23,056 bases of DNA from Campylobacterales bacterium (GTDB lineage: Bacteria > Campylobacterota > Campylobacteria > Campylobacterales > Hydrogenimonadaceae). The stretch's first letter is position 1. Every line of letters begins with the position of its first letter. The stretch is from the NCBI GenBank assembly GCA_026986055.1, contig JALSPH010000266.1, positions 1-23,056 of the forward strand. The letters run 5' to 3'. The notes beneath the pieces were generated by a model. It was not told where the DNA came from. It was given only the letters and a program-made list of their open reading frames with translations, and made no database searches. Shown here one piece after another: positions 6,637 through 23,056 of this stretch. The translations under genes and the position numbers were made by a program.

Positions 6637-7125
6637 ATGACCCGTAGCGAAAAAGAGCAACTTGTAGCGGAGCTTTCCGATAAGTTCAAAGAGGCCGGAT
6701 GTGTCGTAATCTGCGACTTCAAAGGCATGAGCGTCAAGGAGCTTGAAGAGTTCAGAAAACTCGGCTTCGAAGCAGGTCTAGGTGCGCGCGTCGTCAAAAA
6801 CACGCTCGCTCAGATCGCATTCAAAAATGCCGGAGTCGAAGGTGTCGAGCTTCGCGAAACGAATATGGCTATATGGGGCGAAGACCCTATAGCGACTTCC
6901 AAGGCCGTTGCCAAGTTCGCCAAAGAGAACGACAAGTTCGTTATAAAAGGCGGAGTTATCGGCGGGGAAGCGGTAGACGCAGCCAAAATCGTCGAATACA
7001 GCAAACTGCTTGGTCGCGAAGAGCTTCTTGGAATGCTTCTGTCTGTATGGACCGCACCTTTGCGAAACATGGTTTGCGGACTCGACAATCTTGCGAAGAA
7101 AAAAGCGGAAGAGGAGGCTGCCTGA
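6637..7125 (+). CDS. rplJ: 50S ribosomal protein L10
   Basis: 162 residues. L10 (P0) anchors L7/L12 dimers on the large subunit to form the stalk that recruits translational GTPases. Typical features are LVAELSDKFKEAGCVVICDFKGMSV at the N-terminus, GLGARVVKNTLAQIAF, and a C-terminal helix ending AKKKAEEEAA that binds L7/L12. A strong AGGAGG ribosome-binding site at 6627-6632 precedes the ATG at 6637 and would be available or hidden depending on the upstream leader. A 12-base sequence at the very 3' end is repeated just after the stop codon. Confidence 0.97.
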   Translation: MTRSEKEQLVAELSDKFKEAGCVVICDFKGMSVKELEEFRKLGFEAGLGARVVKNTLAQIAFKNAGVEGVELRETNMAIWGEDPIATSKAVAKFAKENDKFVIKGGVIGGEAVDAAKIVEYSKLLGREELLGMLLSVWTAPLRNMVCGLDNLAKKKAEEEAA

Positions 7126-7139
7126 TAGAGGCTGCCTGA
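7114..7139. repeat. 12-bp direct repeat at the rplJ stop codon
   Basis: GAGGCTGCCTGA occurs at 7114-7125, where it encodes the final EAA and stop, and again at 7128-7139, a 14-base tandem duplication. It looks like a small slippage event that duplicated the end of rplJ. Confidence 0.8.
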
Positions 7140-7191
7140 AAAATGTGGCATAAAGTGCCCTTGAAATAAAAATCCTAACGAGGAGAAAAAA

Positions 7192-7566
7192 ATGGCAATT
7201 ACTAAAGAAGAGTTGTTTGAATATATAGAAGGTCTTTCTGTTCTTGAACTCAACGAGCTTGTTAAAGAGTTCGAAGAGAGATTCGGAGTTTCTGCTACAC
7301 CTATGGTCGTAGCAGGTGCAGGCGGCGGAGAAGCCGGCGGTGGTGCTGAAGAGAAAACTGAGTTCGACGTCGTTCTTACAAGCCCAGGCGCTAAGAAGAT
7401 CAACGTCATCAAAGTTGTTCGCGAAGTTACAGGTCTTGGACTCAAAGAGGCGAAAGAGGCTGTCGACAACGCACCTACCACTGTCAAAGAGGGTGCTAGC
7501 AAAGAGGAAGCTGAAGAACTTAAAGCTAAGTTCGAAGAGGCCGGTGCTACTGTCGAAATTAAATAA
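7192..7566 (+). CDS. rplL: 50S ribosomal protein L7/L12
   Basis: 124 residues. L7/L12 is the multicopy stalk protein that binds EF-Tu, EF-G and other GTPases. The N-terminal dimerisation domain is about residues 1-35 ([26 protein letters not shown]), the hinge is the Ala/Gly-rich [14 protein letters not shown], and the C-terminal factor-binding domain starts near [22 protein letters not shown] and includes [12 protein letters not shown]. Ribosome-binding site GAGGAG lies 7 bases before the ATG. A hairpin just downstream probably sets the ratio of L7/L12 to RNA polymerase subunits. Confidence 0.98.
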   Translation: MAITKEELFEYIEGLSVLELNELVKEFEERFGVSATPMVVAGAGGGEAGGGAEEKTEFDVVLTSPGAKKINVIKVVREVTGLGLKEAKEAVDNAPTTVKEGASKEEAEELKAKFEEAGATVEIK

Positions 7567-7583
7567 TATTTTAAGTAATTTAC

Positions 7584-7624
7584 ATAAAGGGAAGATTGTA
7601 TCTTCCCTTTATTTGGTTTATTCT
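7584..7624 (+). terminator. Terminator or attenuator hairpin between rplL and rpoB
   Basis: ATAAAGGGAAGA (7584-7595) and TCTTCCCTTTAT (7601-7612) form a perfect 12-bp stem with a TTGTA loop, followed by the T-rich but interrupted TTGGTTTATTCT. In E. coli a partial terminator at this place lowers rpoBC expression relative to rplJL; the same role is likely here. Confidence 0.75.
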
Positions 7625-7642
7625 ATCATTGTAACTTATGCT
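7613..7642 (+). promoter_or_regulatory. Possible promoter upstream of rpoB
   Basis: TTGGTT at 7613-7618 and TATGCT at 7637-7642 are 18 bases apart and could start transcription about 60 bases before rpoB. Both boxes are imperfect, so rpoB may instead depend on read-through from rplL. Confidence 0.25.
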
Positions 7643-7704
7643 TACACTAACCGTGTCAAATATTGATACATCCCGATGCAACACACTACTGAATGAGGTC
7701 TTAG

Positions 7705-16369
<8,665 letters not shown>

Positions 16370-16373
16370 GCCT

Positions 16374-16398
16374 CTCTCCCCGTGTAATATGGGGAGGG
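16374..16398 (+). other. Hairpin after rpoC
   Basis: CTCTCCCC (16374-16381) pairs with GGGGAGGG (16391-16398) through 8 bp with one G-T pair and a 9-base loop. No T-tract follows, so it may be a Rho-related or mRNA-stabilising 3' structure rather than an intrinsic terminator. Confidence 0.5.
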
Positions 16399-16418
16399 TC
16401 AGGTGTATATCTTTAATA

Positions 16419-16437
16419 TTTACTTAATTTAAGTAAA
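16419..16437. promoter_or_regulatory. 19-bp perfect dyad upstream of rpsL
   Basis: TTTACTTAA, a single T, and TTAAGTAAA form a perfect palindrome with 9-base arms in the rpoC-rpsL spacer, about 15 bases upstream of the likely -10 box. The arms are AT-rich and the one-base loop is too small for an RNA hairpin of this length, so a dimeric DNA-binding protein site is more natural. I cannot name the regulator. Confidence 0.5.
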
Positions 16438-16451
16438 ATGTAATATTTGTT

Positions 16452-16461
16452 TGGCTATTAT
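16452..16461 (+). promoter_or_regulatory. Possible promoter of rpsL-rpsG
   Basis: TGGCTATTAT resembles an extended -10 region, preceded by about 40 bases of AT-rich sequence without a good -35. Start of transcription would be near 16468, about 38 bases before rpsL. The same bases can form a small TGGC/GCCA hairpin, so the call is uncertain. Confidence 0.35.
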
Positions 16462-16505
16462 TTGCCATCATTTTCAAATAGAATTAATAAAAGAAAGGAA
16501 TTTGA

Positions 16506-16877
16506 GTGCCTACCATCAACCAACTTGTTCGTAAAGAGCGAAAAAAGGTAATCAAAAAGTCAAAATCTCCAGCGCTCGTTAAGTGCCCACAGCGCCGTGG
16601 AGTATGTACGCGTGTCTATACGACTACGCCAAAAAAACCGAACTCCGCACTTAGAAAGGTCGCAAAAGTGCGACTTACGAGCGGATTTGAAGTGATCAGC
16701 TACATTCCGGGAGAGGGGCACAACCTGCAAGAGCACTCCATCGTTCTCGTAAGAGGCGGACGTGTAAAAGACCTTCCCGGTGTTAAGTACCACATCGTGC
16801 GCGGTGCACTCGATACCGCCGGTGTTGCAAACAGACGTGTTTCACGCTCCAAATATGGTGCGAAGCGCCCCAAATAA
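16506..16877 (+). CDS. rpsL: 30S ribosomal protein S12
   Basis: 123 residues, starting at GTG (16506) with AAAGGAA at 16494-16500 as ribosome-binding site; this start gives the usual [15 protein letters not shown]12 lines the decoding centre and controls accuracy. The two loops where streptomycin-resistance changes occur, [13 protein letters not shown] and [14 protein letters not shown], have the sensitive-type lysines. First gene of the str-type cluster; rpsG follows after 28 bases. Confidence 0.97.
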   Translation: MPTINQLVRKERKKVIKKSKSPALVKCPQRRGVCTRVYTTTPKKPNSALRKVAKVRLTSGFEVISYIPGEGHNLQEHSIVLVRGGRVKDLPGVKYHIVRGALDTAGVANRRVSRSKYGAKRPK

Positions 16878-16893
16878 TTTAAAGAAAGAGTAG

Positions 16894-17373
<480 letters not shown>

Positions 17374-17400
17374 GCGATTCGGACTCCCGATACTGCTTGC

Positions 17401-17434
17401 AGCTCGGACAGGGTTATCCTGTTTGGGCTTTTTT
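17401..17434 (+). terminator. Intrinsic terminator after rpsG
   Basis: AGCTCGGACAGG (17401-17412) pairs with CCTGTTTGGGCT (17418-17429) over 12 bp including several G-T pairs, with loop GTTAT and the T-tract 17429-17434. This is a convincing Rho-independent terminator. It should separate rpsL-rpsG from fusA, at least partly. Confidence 0.8.
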
Positions 17435-17448
17435 AAACTTCACTTCGC

Positions 17449-17454
17449 TATAAT
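17449..17454 (+). promoter_or_regulatory. -10 box of the fusA promoter
   Basis: A perfect TATAAT preceded by TTCACTTCGC and the T-rich end of the terminator; no convincing -35. Predicted start near 17461, giving fusA a leader of about 30 bases. Position directly after a strong terminator supports a real promoter. Confidence 0.6.
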
Positions 17455-17490
17455 CACGACAAAATTTACCAATGCTTAAAGGAAACAACG

Positions 17491-19566
<2,076 letters not shown>

Positions 19567-19569
19567 TGA

Positions 19570-19591
19570 GAAACCGCACGCGCGGTTTTTC
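19570..19591 (+). terminator. Intrinsic terminator after fusA
   Basis: GAAACCGC (19570-19577) pairs with GCGGTTTTTC (from 19582) around loop ACGC, with the T-run 19586-19590 straight after the GC-rich stem. It ends the str-type unit 4 bases after the fusA stop codon. Confidence 0.85.
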
Positions 19592-19615
19592 TGGTAAAAA
19601 GTTAAAACTCTTTTT

Positions 19616-19640
19616 GGAGGGCGGTACAGAGTCGCCCTCC
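19616..19640. repeat. GC-rich inverted repeat after fusA
   Basis: GGAGGGCG (19616-19623) and CGCCCTCC (19633-19640) form a perfect 8-bp stem with loop GTACAGAGT. An alternative pairing ACTCT (19607-19611) / AGAGT (19628-19632) would exclude it. There is no T-tract on either strand in the right place, so it is not a standard terminator. Confidence 0.55.
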
Positions 19641-19662
19641 GTTTCATAAAAAAATAGACCGT

Positions 19663-19690
19663 TTTACACTATCTGCTACCTATTTATCTT
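19663..19690 (+). promoter_or_regulatory. Possible promoter of tRNA-Arg
   Basis: TTTACA at 19663-19668 and TATCTT at 19685-19690 are 16 bases apart, placing the start only a few bases before tRNA-Arg at 19702. Both boxes are one or two bases from consensus. Confidence 0.4.
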
Positions 19691-19701
19691 GCCGACTTTT
19701 C

Positions 19702-19778
19702 GACCTCGTAGCTCAGCTGGATAGAGCATCGGATTCCTAATCCGAAGGTCGCGCGTTCGAATCGCGCCGGGGTCACCA
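19702..19778 (+). tRNA. tRNA-Arg(CCU)
   Basis: Acceptor GACCTCG/CGGGGTC, D-arm GCTCAGCTGGATAGAGC, anticodon stem TCGGA/TCCGA with loop TTCCTAA (anticodon CCT, reads AGG), T-stem GCGCG/CGCGC, discriminator A and encoded CCA. It stands alone between the fusA terminator and a C-rich heptamer array. Confidence 0.96.
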
Positions 19779-19783
19779 CCTCA

Positions 19784-19839
19784 CCTAAACCCCAAACCCC
19801 AAACCCCAAAACCTAAAACCTAAAACCTGAAAATTAAAA
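19784..19839. repeat. Telomere-like C-rich heptamer array
   Basis: Eight consecutive 7-base units in strict phase: CCTAAAC, CCCAAAC, CCCAAAC, CCCAAAA, CCTAAAA, CCTAAAA, CCTGAAA, ATTAAAA, decaying toward the 3' end. On the - strand this contains three GGGG runs separated by TTT, then GG runs, so a G-quadruplex is possible there. It begins 6 bases after tRNA-Arg and ends 34 bases before the next promoter box. Confidence 0.9.
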
Positions 19840-19872
19840 TAGATAGAGTGCCAAAGAGTTACAACCCTACGG

Positions 19873-19878
19873 TATAAT
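19873..19878 (+). promoter_or_regulatory. -10 box of the ankyrin/MoxR operon
   Basis: A perfect TATAAT in the context ACGGTATAATCC ends only 7 bases before the ATG at 19886. Transcription starting 6 to 7 bases downstream of a -10 box would begin at or next to the A of the ATG, so the mRNA may be leaderless. No -35 is apparent. Confidence 0.6.
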
Positions 19879-19885
19879 CCTCTCT

Positions 19886-20383
19886 ATGGAAAAATCATTG
19901 AACGAATTGATCGTTGCCGTAAAAAGCGACTCTCTCGCAAAAGTGGAGGAGCTTCTCAAAAATGGTTGCGATCCTAATGGAACTGATGAGGAGGGGCGAC
20001 CTCCGCTGCTGGTTGCACTGAAGAGCGGAGCGTCCAAAGAGGTGGTGGAACTTCTTTTGCAAAATGGAGCCGACCTTGATTGGACGACATCGGAGGGAGT
20101 GAGCCTGCTTGACGAAGCGGTCGAAAAGAACAGACTCGATTTGGTAGAGCTGTTCATAGAAAGAGGTATGGATCCAGCCAAAACGCAAAGAGGGAGCGGT
20201 ATGACCGTTATGATGCTCGCCGCCTCTTTCGACTATCTGGAGATGATGGAGCTTCTTTATGAAAAAGGGGCCGATATATTCGCGGTCGACGAGATAGGAT
20301 TGAGTGCTGTAGATTATGCCAGGAAGCTTGGAAGAAGCAGGGCCAAAAGATGGCTTGAAGAGAAGATGGCGAACCCCTTTTGA
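19886..20383 (+). CDS. Ankyrin-repeat protein
   Basis: 165 residues made almost entirely of ankyrin repeats, about 33 residues each. Recognisable units include VEELLKNGCDPNGTDEEGRP, VVELLLQNGADLDWTTSEG, LVELFIERGMDPAKTQRGSG and MMELLYEKGADIFAVDEIG, with a final cap ending MANPF. Such proteins bind other proteins and have no catalysis. No signal peptide or membrane segment, so cytoplasmic. No ribosome-binding site is visible before the ATG, which fits a leaderless message from the adjacent TATAAT. Its stop codon touches the start of the next gene, marking the first gene of a four-gene unit with a MoxR ATPase and a VWA-like protein; an adaptor role in that system is inference. Confidence 0.9.
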   Translation: MEKSLNELIVAVKSDSLAKVEELLKNGCDPNGTDEEGRPPLLVALKSGASKEVVELLLQNGADLDWTTSEGVSLLDEAVEKNRLDLVELFIERGMDPAKTQRGSGMTVMMLAASFDYLEMMELLYEKGADIFAVDEIGLSAVDYARKLGRSRAKRWLEEKMANPF

Positions 20384-20385
20384 AG

Positions 20386-21771
20386 ATGAGAGATATTATG
20401 GAAGAGATCGTACCGTCGCTTAGAGGCAGAAAGGTTTTACTCTTTGGACGCAACAAAACTATCAGCGAAGAGGATATGTCTCTTTTTCTGGAGAGTGTAG
20501 GAGCCAGTTTGGCTGACGATGAGAGCGAAGATGGTATAGCCCTGGTGGTAAAGGGGAGGCTAATGAACCCCGTCGAAGAGAGTGTCTGCGACGATTTTGA
20601 GAAAAGGGGTATTCCTGTAGTCGAGATAGAGGCCATAGAGAGCTACTACGCCTCGACTATAGATAGAGATATGCTTTTGGGAAGTCTCAAGATATTCAGA
20701 AACAAAGAGCGCATTATAAACCTGCTTCACAACGACTCCATAGACGACAACCTCTTTTGCGAAATACTCAAGCTATACGATTGGGGCGGCAAAGCTCCCT
20801 TCGAGAGCGACGAAAACAGGGATGTTGCAGGCAGTATGGTGTCGCGCTTCTACAAAGATATAGAGAGAAACCACAATATCGAGTTTTCGCCCGTAGGCCC
20901 GTTTCTGGTTGCGGCGGAGTCGGACAAAAAGGCTCTGCTTGAAGCTATAGCGATGATACCGGACTATGAGATAACACAAAGAAGCGGTGACTACTGGATG
21001 CCCGCTACGCTACATGAAGCTCTTTTGGTAAACGAAAATATCCCGACAGATATATTGGAGAATTTTGCAAGAAGCGGCGATGAGAGAAAGGTAGCCTTTG
21101 CGGCAGCCCACCCGCTTCTATCCGAAGAGACTCAAAAGTATCTGTTCTCAAAAGATGAAAAGAGGATTCTCGAGGGGCTTGCCAAAAACCCCTCCTTGTC
21201 AAAAAAACTCTACGAAACTCTTCTTGAAAAGGAAGATAGCGATGTAAGGTGTATGGTTTTGAAGTATCAGCCGCTTCCTGCATCTATCTTTTCGCAGCTG
21301 CATGAATTAGATGATAGCGGCAAAAGATCGGTCGGATCCAACATACATCTCGACGAAGAGTCGGCGATGAAGCTTTTCGATTCGCAAGAAGAGGAGATTC
21401 TGAAGTCTCTCGCTTCAAATGAAAACCTTTCAAGTTCCATATATGAAAAGATCGAATCGACGGGAGATAGGGATCTGTTGAGGATACTTGCCGCAAACCC
21501 GTCCGTAGAGGGCTCCATTTTAAAAAGACTCCTTCGGATAAGGGATAAAGAGCTATATAGAGCGTTGGCTGCGAACCCCTCCACGCCGAAAGAGATATTG
21601 GAAAACTTCTCCAAAATAAGAGATAAAGATATTGCCGCCGCACTTGCATCGAACCCTTCGACTCCTATCGAGATTCTCCTTGGTTACCAGATGGATGCCG
21701 AGCTCTCCAATATTTTGAAGAGAAACGAAGCCTTCGGCGACTATATAAAGGAGAATATAGGGTGGCAGTGA
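20386..21771 (+). CDS. LRV/HEAT-like repeat protein with possible BRCT-like N-terminus
   Basis: 461 residues from the ATG at 20386; a TTG at 20380 overlapping the previous stop codon and an ATG at 20398 are alternatives, and no ribosome-binding site decides between them. From about residue 200 to the end it is built of some eight units of roughly 23-25 residues with the pattern L..LAANPS.....IL, clearest in LRILAANPSVEGSILKRLL, LYRALAANPSTPKEILENF and IAAALASNPSTPIEILLGY. This matches leucine-rich-repeat-variant (LRV) alpha-helical repeats. The first 85 residues (GRKVLLFGRNKTISEED, FLESVGASLADD, GIPVVEIEAIESYYAS) have the spacing of a BRCT domain, a tentative reading. The middle part is unclassified. 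It overlaps the MoxR gene by 10 bases, so it is probably a scaffold or substrate binder for that ATPase. Confidence 0.85.
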   Translation: MRDIMEEIVPSLRGRKVLLFGRNKTISEEDMSLFLESVGASLADDESEDGIALVVKGRLMNPVEESVCDDFEKRGIPVVEIEAIESYYASTIDRDMLLGSLKIFRNKERIINLLHNDSIDDNLFCEILKLYDWGGKAPFESDENRDVAGSMVSRFYKDIERNHNIEFSPVGPFLVAAESDKKALLEAIAMIPDYEITQRSGDYWMPATLHEALLVNENIPTDILENFARSGDERKVAFAAAHPLLSEETQKYLFSKDEKRILEGLAKNPSLSKKLYETLLEKEDSDVRCMVLKYQPLPASIFSQLHELDDSGKRSVGSNIHLDEESAMKLFDSQEEEILKSLASNENLSSSIYEKIESTGDRDLLRILAANPSVEGSILKRLLRIRDKELYRALAANPSTPKEILENFSKIRDKDIAAALASNPSTPIEILLGYQMDAELSNILKRNEAFGDYIKENIGWQ

Positions 21772-22772
21772 TGAGACCTGAAGAGCTCAAAGATGCTCTC
21801 GAACACCTTTTGATACAGAAAGTCCCCATATTTTTGTGGGGAGCGCCCGGGATCGGAAAATCCTCCATAGTTCGCCAGATAGCGAAAGAGAGAGGCATAG
21901 GTTTTTTGGACTTGAGGTTGACGCTGCTGGACCCGACAGATTTAAGAGGCATACCATTTTTCGACCAGGAGAGCAAAAAGGCTATTTGGGCCTCCCCGGC
22001 CTTTTTGCCGGACGGCAGCGAACCGGAGGGGATACTCTTTTTGGATGAACTGAACACGGCGGCGCCTATGGTGCAGGCGAGCGCTTATCAGTTGATACTC
22101 GACCGTCAGATAGGGGAGTACAAGCTGCCTGAGGGCTGGGCCATAGTCGCGGCCGGAAACAGAGAGAGCGACAGAGGAGTTGTTTTCAGGATGCCCGCTC
22201 CTCTTGCGAACAGGTTCGTTCATCTTGAGATGGAGATAGATGCGAAGCAGTGGTGCAGATGGGCGGTCAAAGAGGGTTTCGAACCTTCGGTCGTAGGGTT
22301 CATATCGGCCCGTCCCGATGCGCTTTTTAGTTTCGACGCAAAATCTTCCCACAGAAGCTTCGCCACTCCGAGAAGCTGGGAGTATGTCGACAAGATATTG
22401 AAGTCTAAGCCAAAGAGTGAGCAGCTCATGCCTCTTGTTGCAGGAAGCATAGGAGAAGATCTTGCGGCGGAGTTTCTAAGCTGGAGAGCCGCTGCGGGAG
22501 AGCTTCCCGATCTTGACGCTATTTTAAGAGGCGAGGAGAGTATGGTGCCTAAAGATACGAACGCTCTGCATGTTCTATCCTCCATGATACTCCAAAGGGT
22601 GGAGCCCGACATCCCGAAAGAGGCGCTTGAAAATCTTCTTAGGTATCTTCTGAAGCTTCCGGGAGAGTTTTCCGTAATGGTAGTCGGGGAGCTTCAAAGA
22701 AGGGGAGTTCTGCTCGAGAGAGCCGCCGGCTGGAGAGAGTGGATAAAAGAGTTCGGCTACCTTCTTGCATGA
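21762..22772 (+). CDS. MoxR-type AAA+ ATPase
   Basis: 336 residues from GTG at 21762, chosen because AAGGAG at 21748-21753 lies 8 bases upstream; an ATG at 21771 overlapping the previous stop (TGATG) is the alternative. Walker A GAPGIGKSS (27-35), Walker B ILFLDE (91-96), sensor-1 Asn133 in AAGNRESD, and a candidate arginine finger Arg151 in PLANRF are all present, so it should be an active ATPase. MoxR proteins are hexameric chaperone-like ATPases that work with VWA-domain partners, for example RavA with ViaA. The next gene, overlapping by 4 bases, encodes such a VWA-like partner. The C-terminal part (about 220-336) is helical and specific to this subfamily. Confidence 0.93.
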   Translation: MAVMRPEELKDALEHLLIQKVPIFLWGAPGIGKSSIVRQIAKERGIGFLDLRLTLLDPTDLRGIPFFDQESKKAIWASPAFLPDGSEPEGILFLDELNTAAPMVQASAYQLILDRQIGEYKLPEGWAIVAAGNRESDRGVVFRMPAPLANRFVHLEMEIDAKQWCRWAVKEGFEPSVVGFISARPDALFSFDAKSSHRSFATPRSWEYVDKILKSKPKSEQLMPLVAGSIGEDLAAEFLSWRAAAGELPDLDAILRGEESMVPKDTNALHVLSSMILQRVEPDIPKEALENLLRYLLKLPGEFSVMVVGELQRRGVLLERAAGWREWIKEFGYLLA

Positions 22773-23056
22773 ATCTTGAAGAGAAGATCACCAAGGCTAA
22801 AACACGGCTGCTGCTCAAACACCCATATTTTGGTATGCTGGCTACCAGATTGGGCACGGAGGCGGCCGATGTAGAGGCCTTTTTGAGTGACGGCCGAACC
22901 CTGCAATACAATGAAGAGTATTTCAAGTCCGAGCCTCTCGAGACGGTGGAGTTTGCTCTTGCCAACAGCGTTATGCACCATGTCCTGGCTCACGAAAACA
23001 GAAAAGCCTCCCGTCAGGGGTGGCTATGGCAACTCGCTACCGACTACGCAATAAAC
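22769..23056 (+). CDS. VWA-like putative metallopeptidase, MoxR partner (3' partial)
   Basis: The first 96 residues are visible and the frame is open to the window edge. ATG at 22769 overlaps the MoxR stop codon as ATGA, so translation is coupled. LLLKHPYFGMLATRL, then NSVMHHVLAHENR, then WLWQLATDYAIN follow the layout of the N-terminal domain of VWA-like metallopeptidase-related proteins (DUF2201 type), which usually accompany MoxR genes. In that family, as I recall it, the first block holds an HExxH zinc motif; here the aligned residues are NSVMH, with His71 and His75 still present, so the usual catalytic Glu seems missing. The C-terminal VWA-like domain would lie outside the window. Family call is moderately sure; activity is unknown. 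Confidence 0.75.
   Translation, partial: MNLEEKITKAKTRLLLKHPYFGMLATRLGTEAADVEAFLSDGRTLQYNEEYFKSEPLETVEFALANSVMHHVLAHENRKASRQGWLWQLATDYAIN

Overview
The window is one continuous + strand block of translation and transcription genes from a bacterium that looks like a member of the Campylobacterota (Epsilonproteobacteria), most likely a free-living sulfur- or hydrogen-oxidising relative of Sulfurimonas, Sulfurovum or Hydrogenimonas. The taxonomic call is inference. It rests on the style of EF-Tu, RpoB and RpoC, the tuf-rpmG-tRNA(Trp)-secE-nusG order, the rpoB/rpoC overlap, and promoters that show a TATAAT-type -10 but mostly no clear -35.

Layout. (1) Bases 1-2010: the 3' part of a siroheme/[4Fe-4S] nitrite or sulfite reductase, then a small charged protein of unknown function. 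(2) 2028-2568: a tRNA cluster Thr(UGU)-Tyr(GUA)-Gly(UCC)-Thr(GGU) behind a near-consensus promoter. (3) 2569-2970: a 400-base leader before tuf with an extended -10 promoter and an unusual GC-rich perfect 96-bp tandem duplication. (4) 2971-7566: tuf, rpmG, tRNA-Trp(CCA), secE, nusG, rplK, rplA, rplJ (with an L10-leader-like RNA) and rplL. The rplA-rplJ spacer carries an imperfect inverted repeat and a run of 7-bp repeats. (5) 7567-16369: a hairpin, then rpoB and rpoC, which overlap by 23 bases. (6) 16370-19590: rpsL, rpsG, a strong terminator, a new promoter, fusA and another strong terminator. (7) 19663-19839: tRNA-Arg(CCU) followed by a telomere-like C-rich heptamer array. (8) 19873-23056: a tightly packed accessory operon of an ankyrin-repeat protein, a repeat protein of LRV/HEAT type, a MoxR-type AAA+ ATPase, and the start of a VWA-like putative metallopeptidase that runs off the window.

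How it fits together: regions 2-6 join what in E. coli are three loci (thrU-tyrU-glyT-thrT-tufB, secE-nusG-rplKAJL-rpoBC, and str rpsL-rpsG-fusA) into one run. The only tuf in the window sits at the front rather than after fusA. Regulation visible in the sequence includes the L10-type leader before rplJ, a hairpin between rplL and rpoB, terminators after rpmG, rpsG and fusA, and a 19-bp perfect dyad upstream of rpsL.

The least explained parts are the 96-bp tandem repeat in the tuf leader, the two intergenic heptamer arrays that appear to share a pattern, and the terminal ankyrin/LRV/MoxR/VWA operon. That operon is the best candidate for an uncharacterised system. MoxR-VWA pairs are known as chaperone-like modules, but the pairing with two repeat proteins, a possible leaderless first gene, and an apparently degenerate zinc motif in the VWA-like partner are worth following up.
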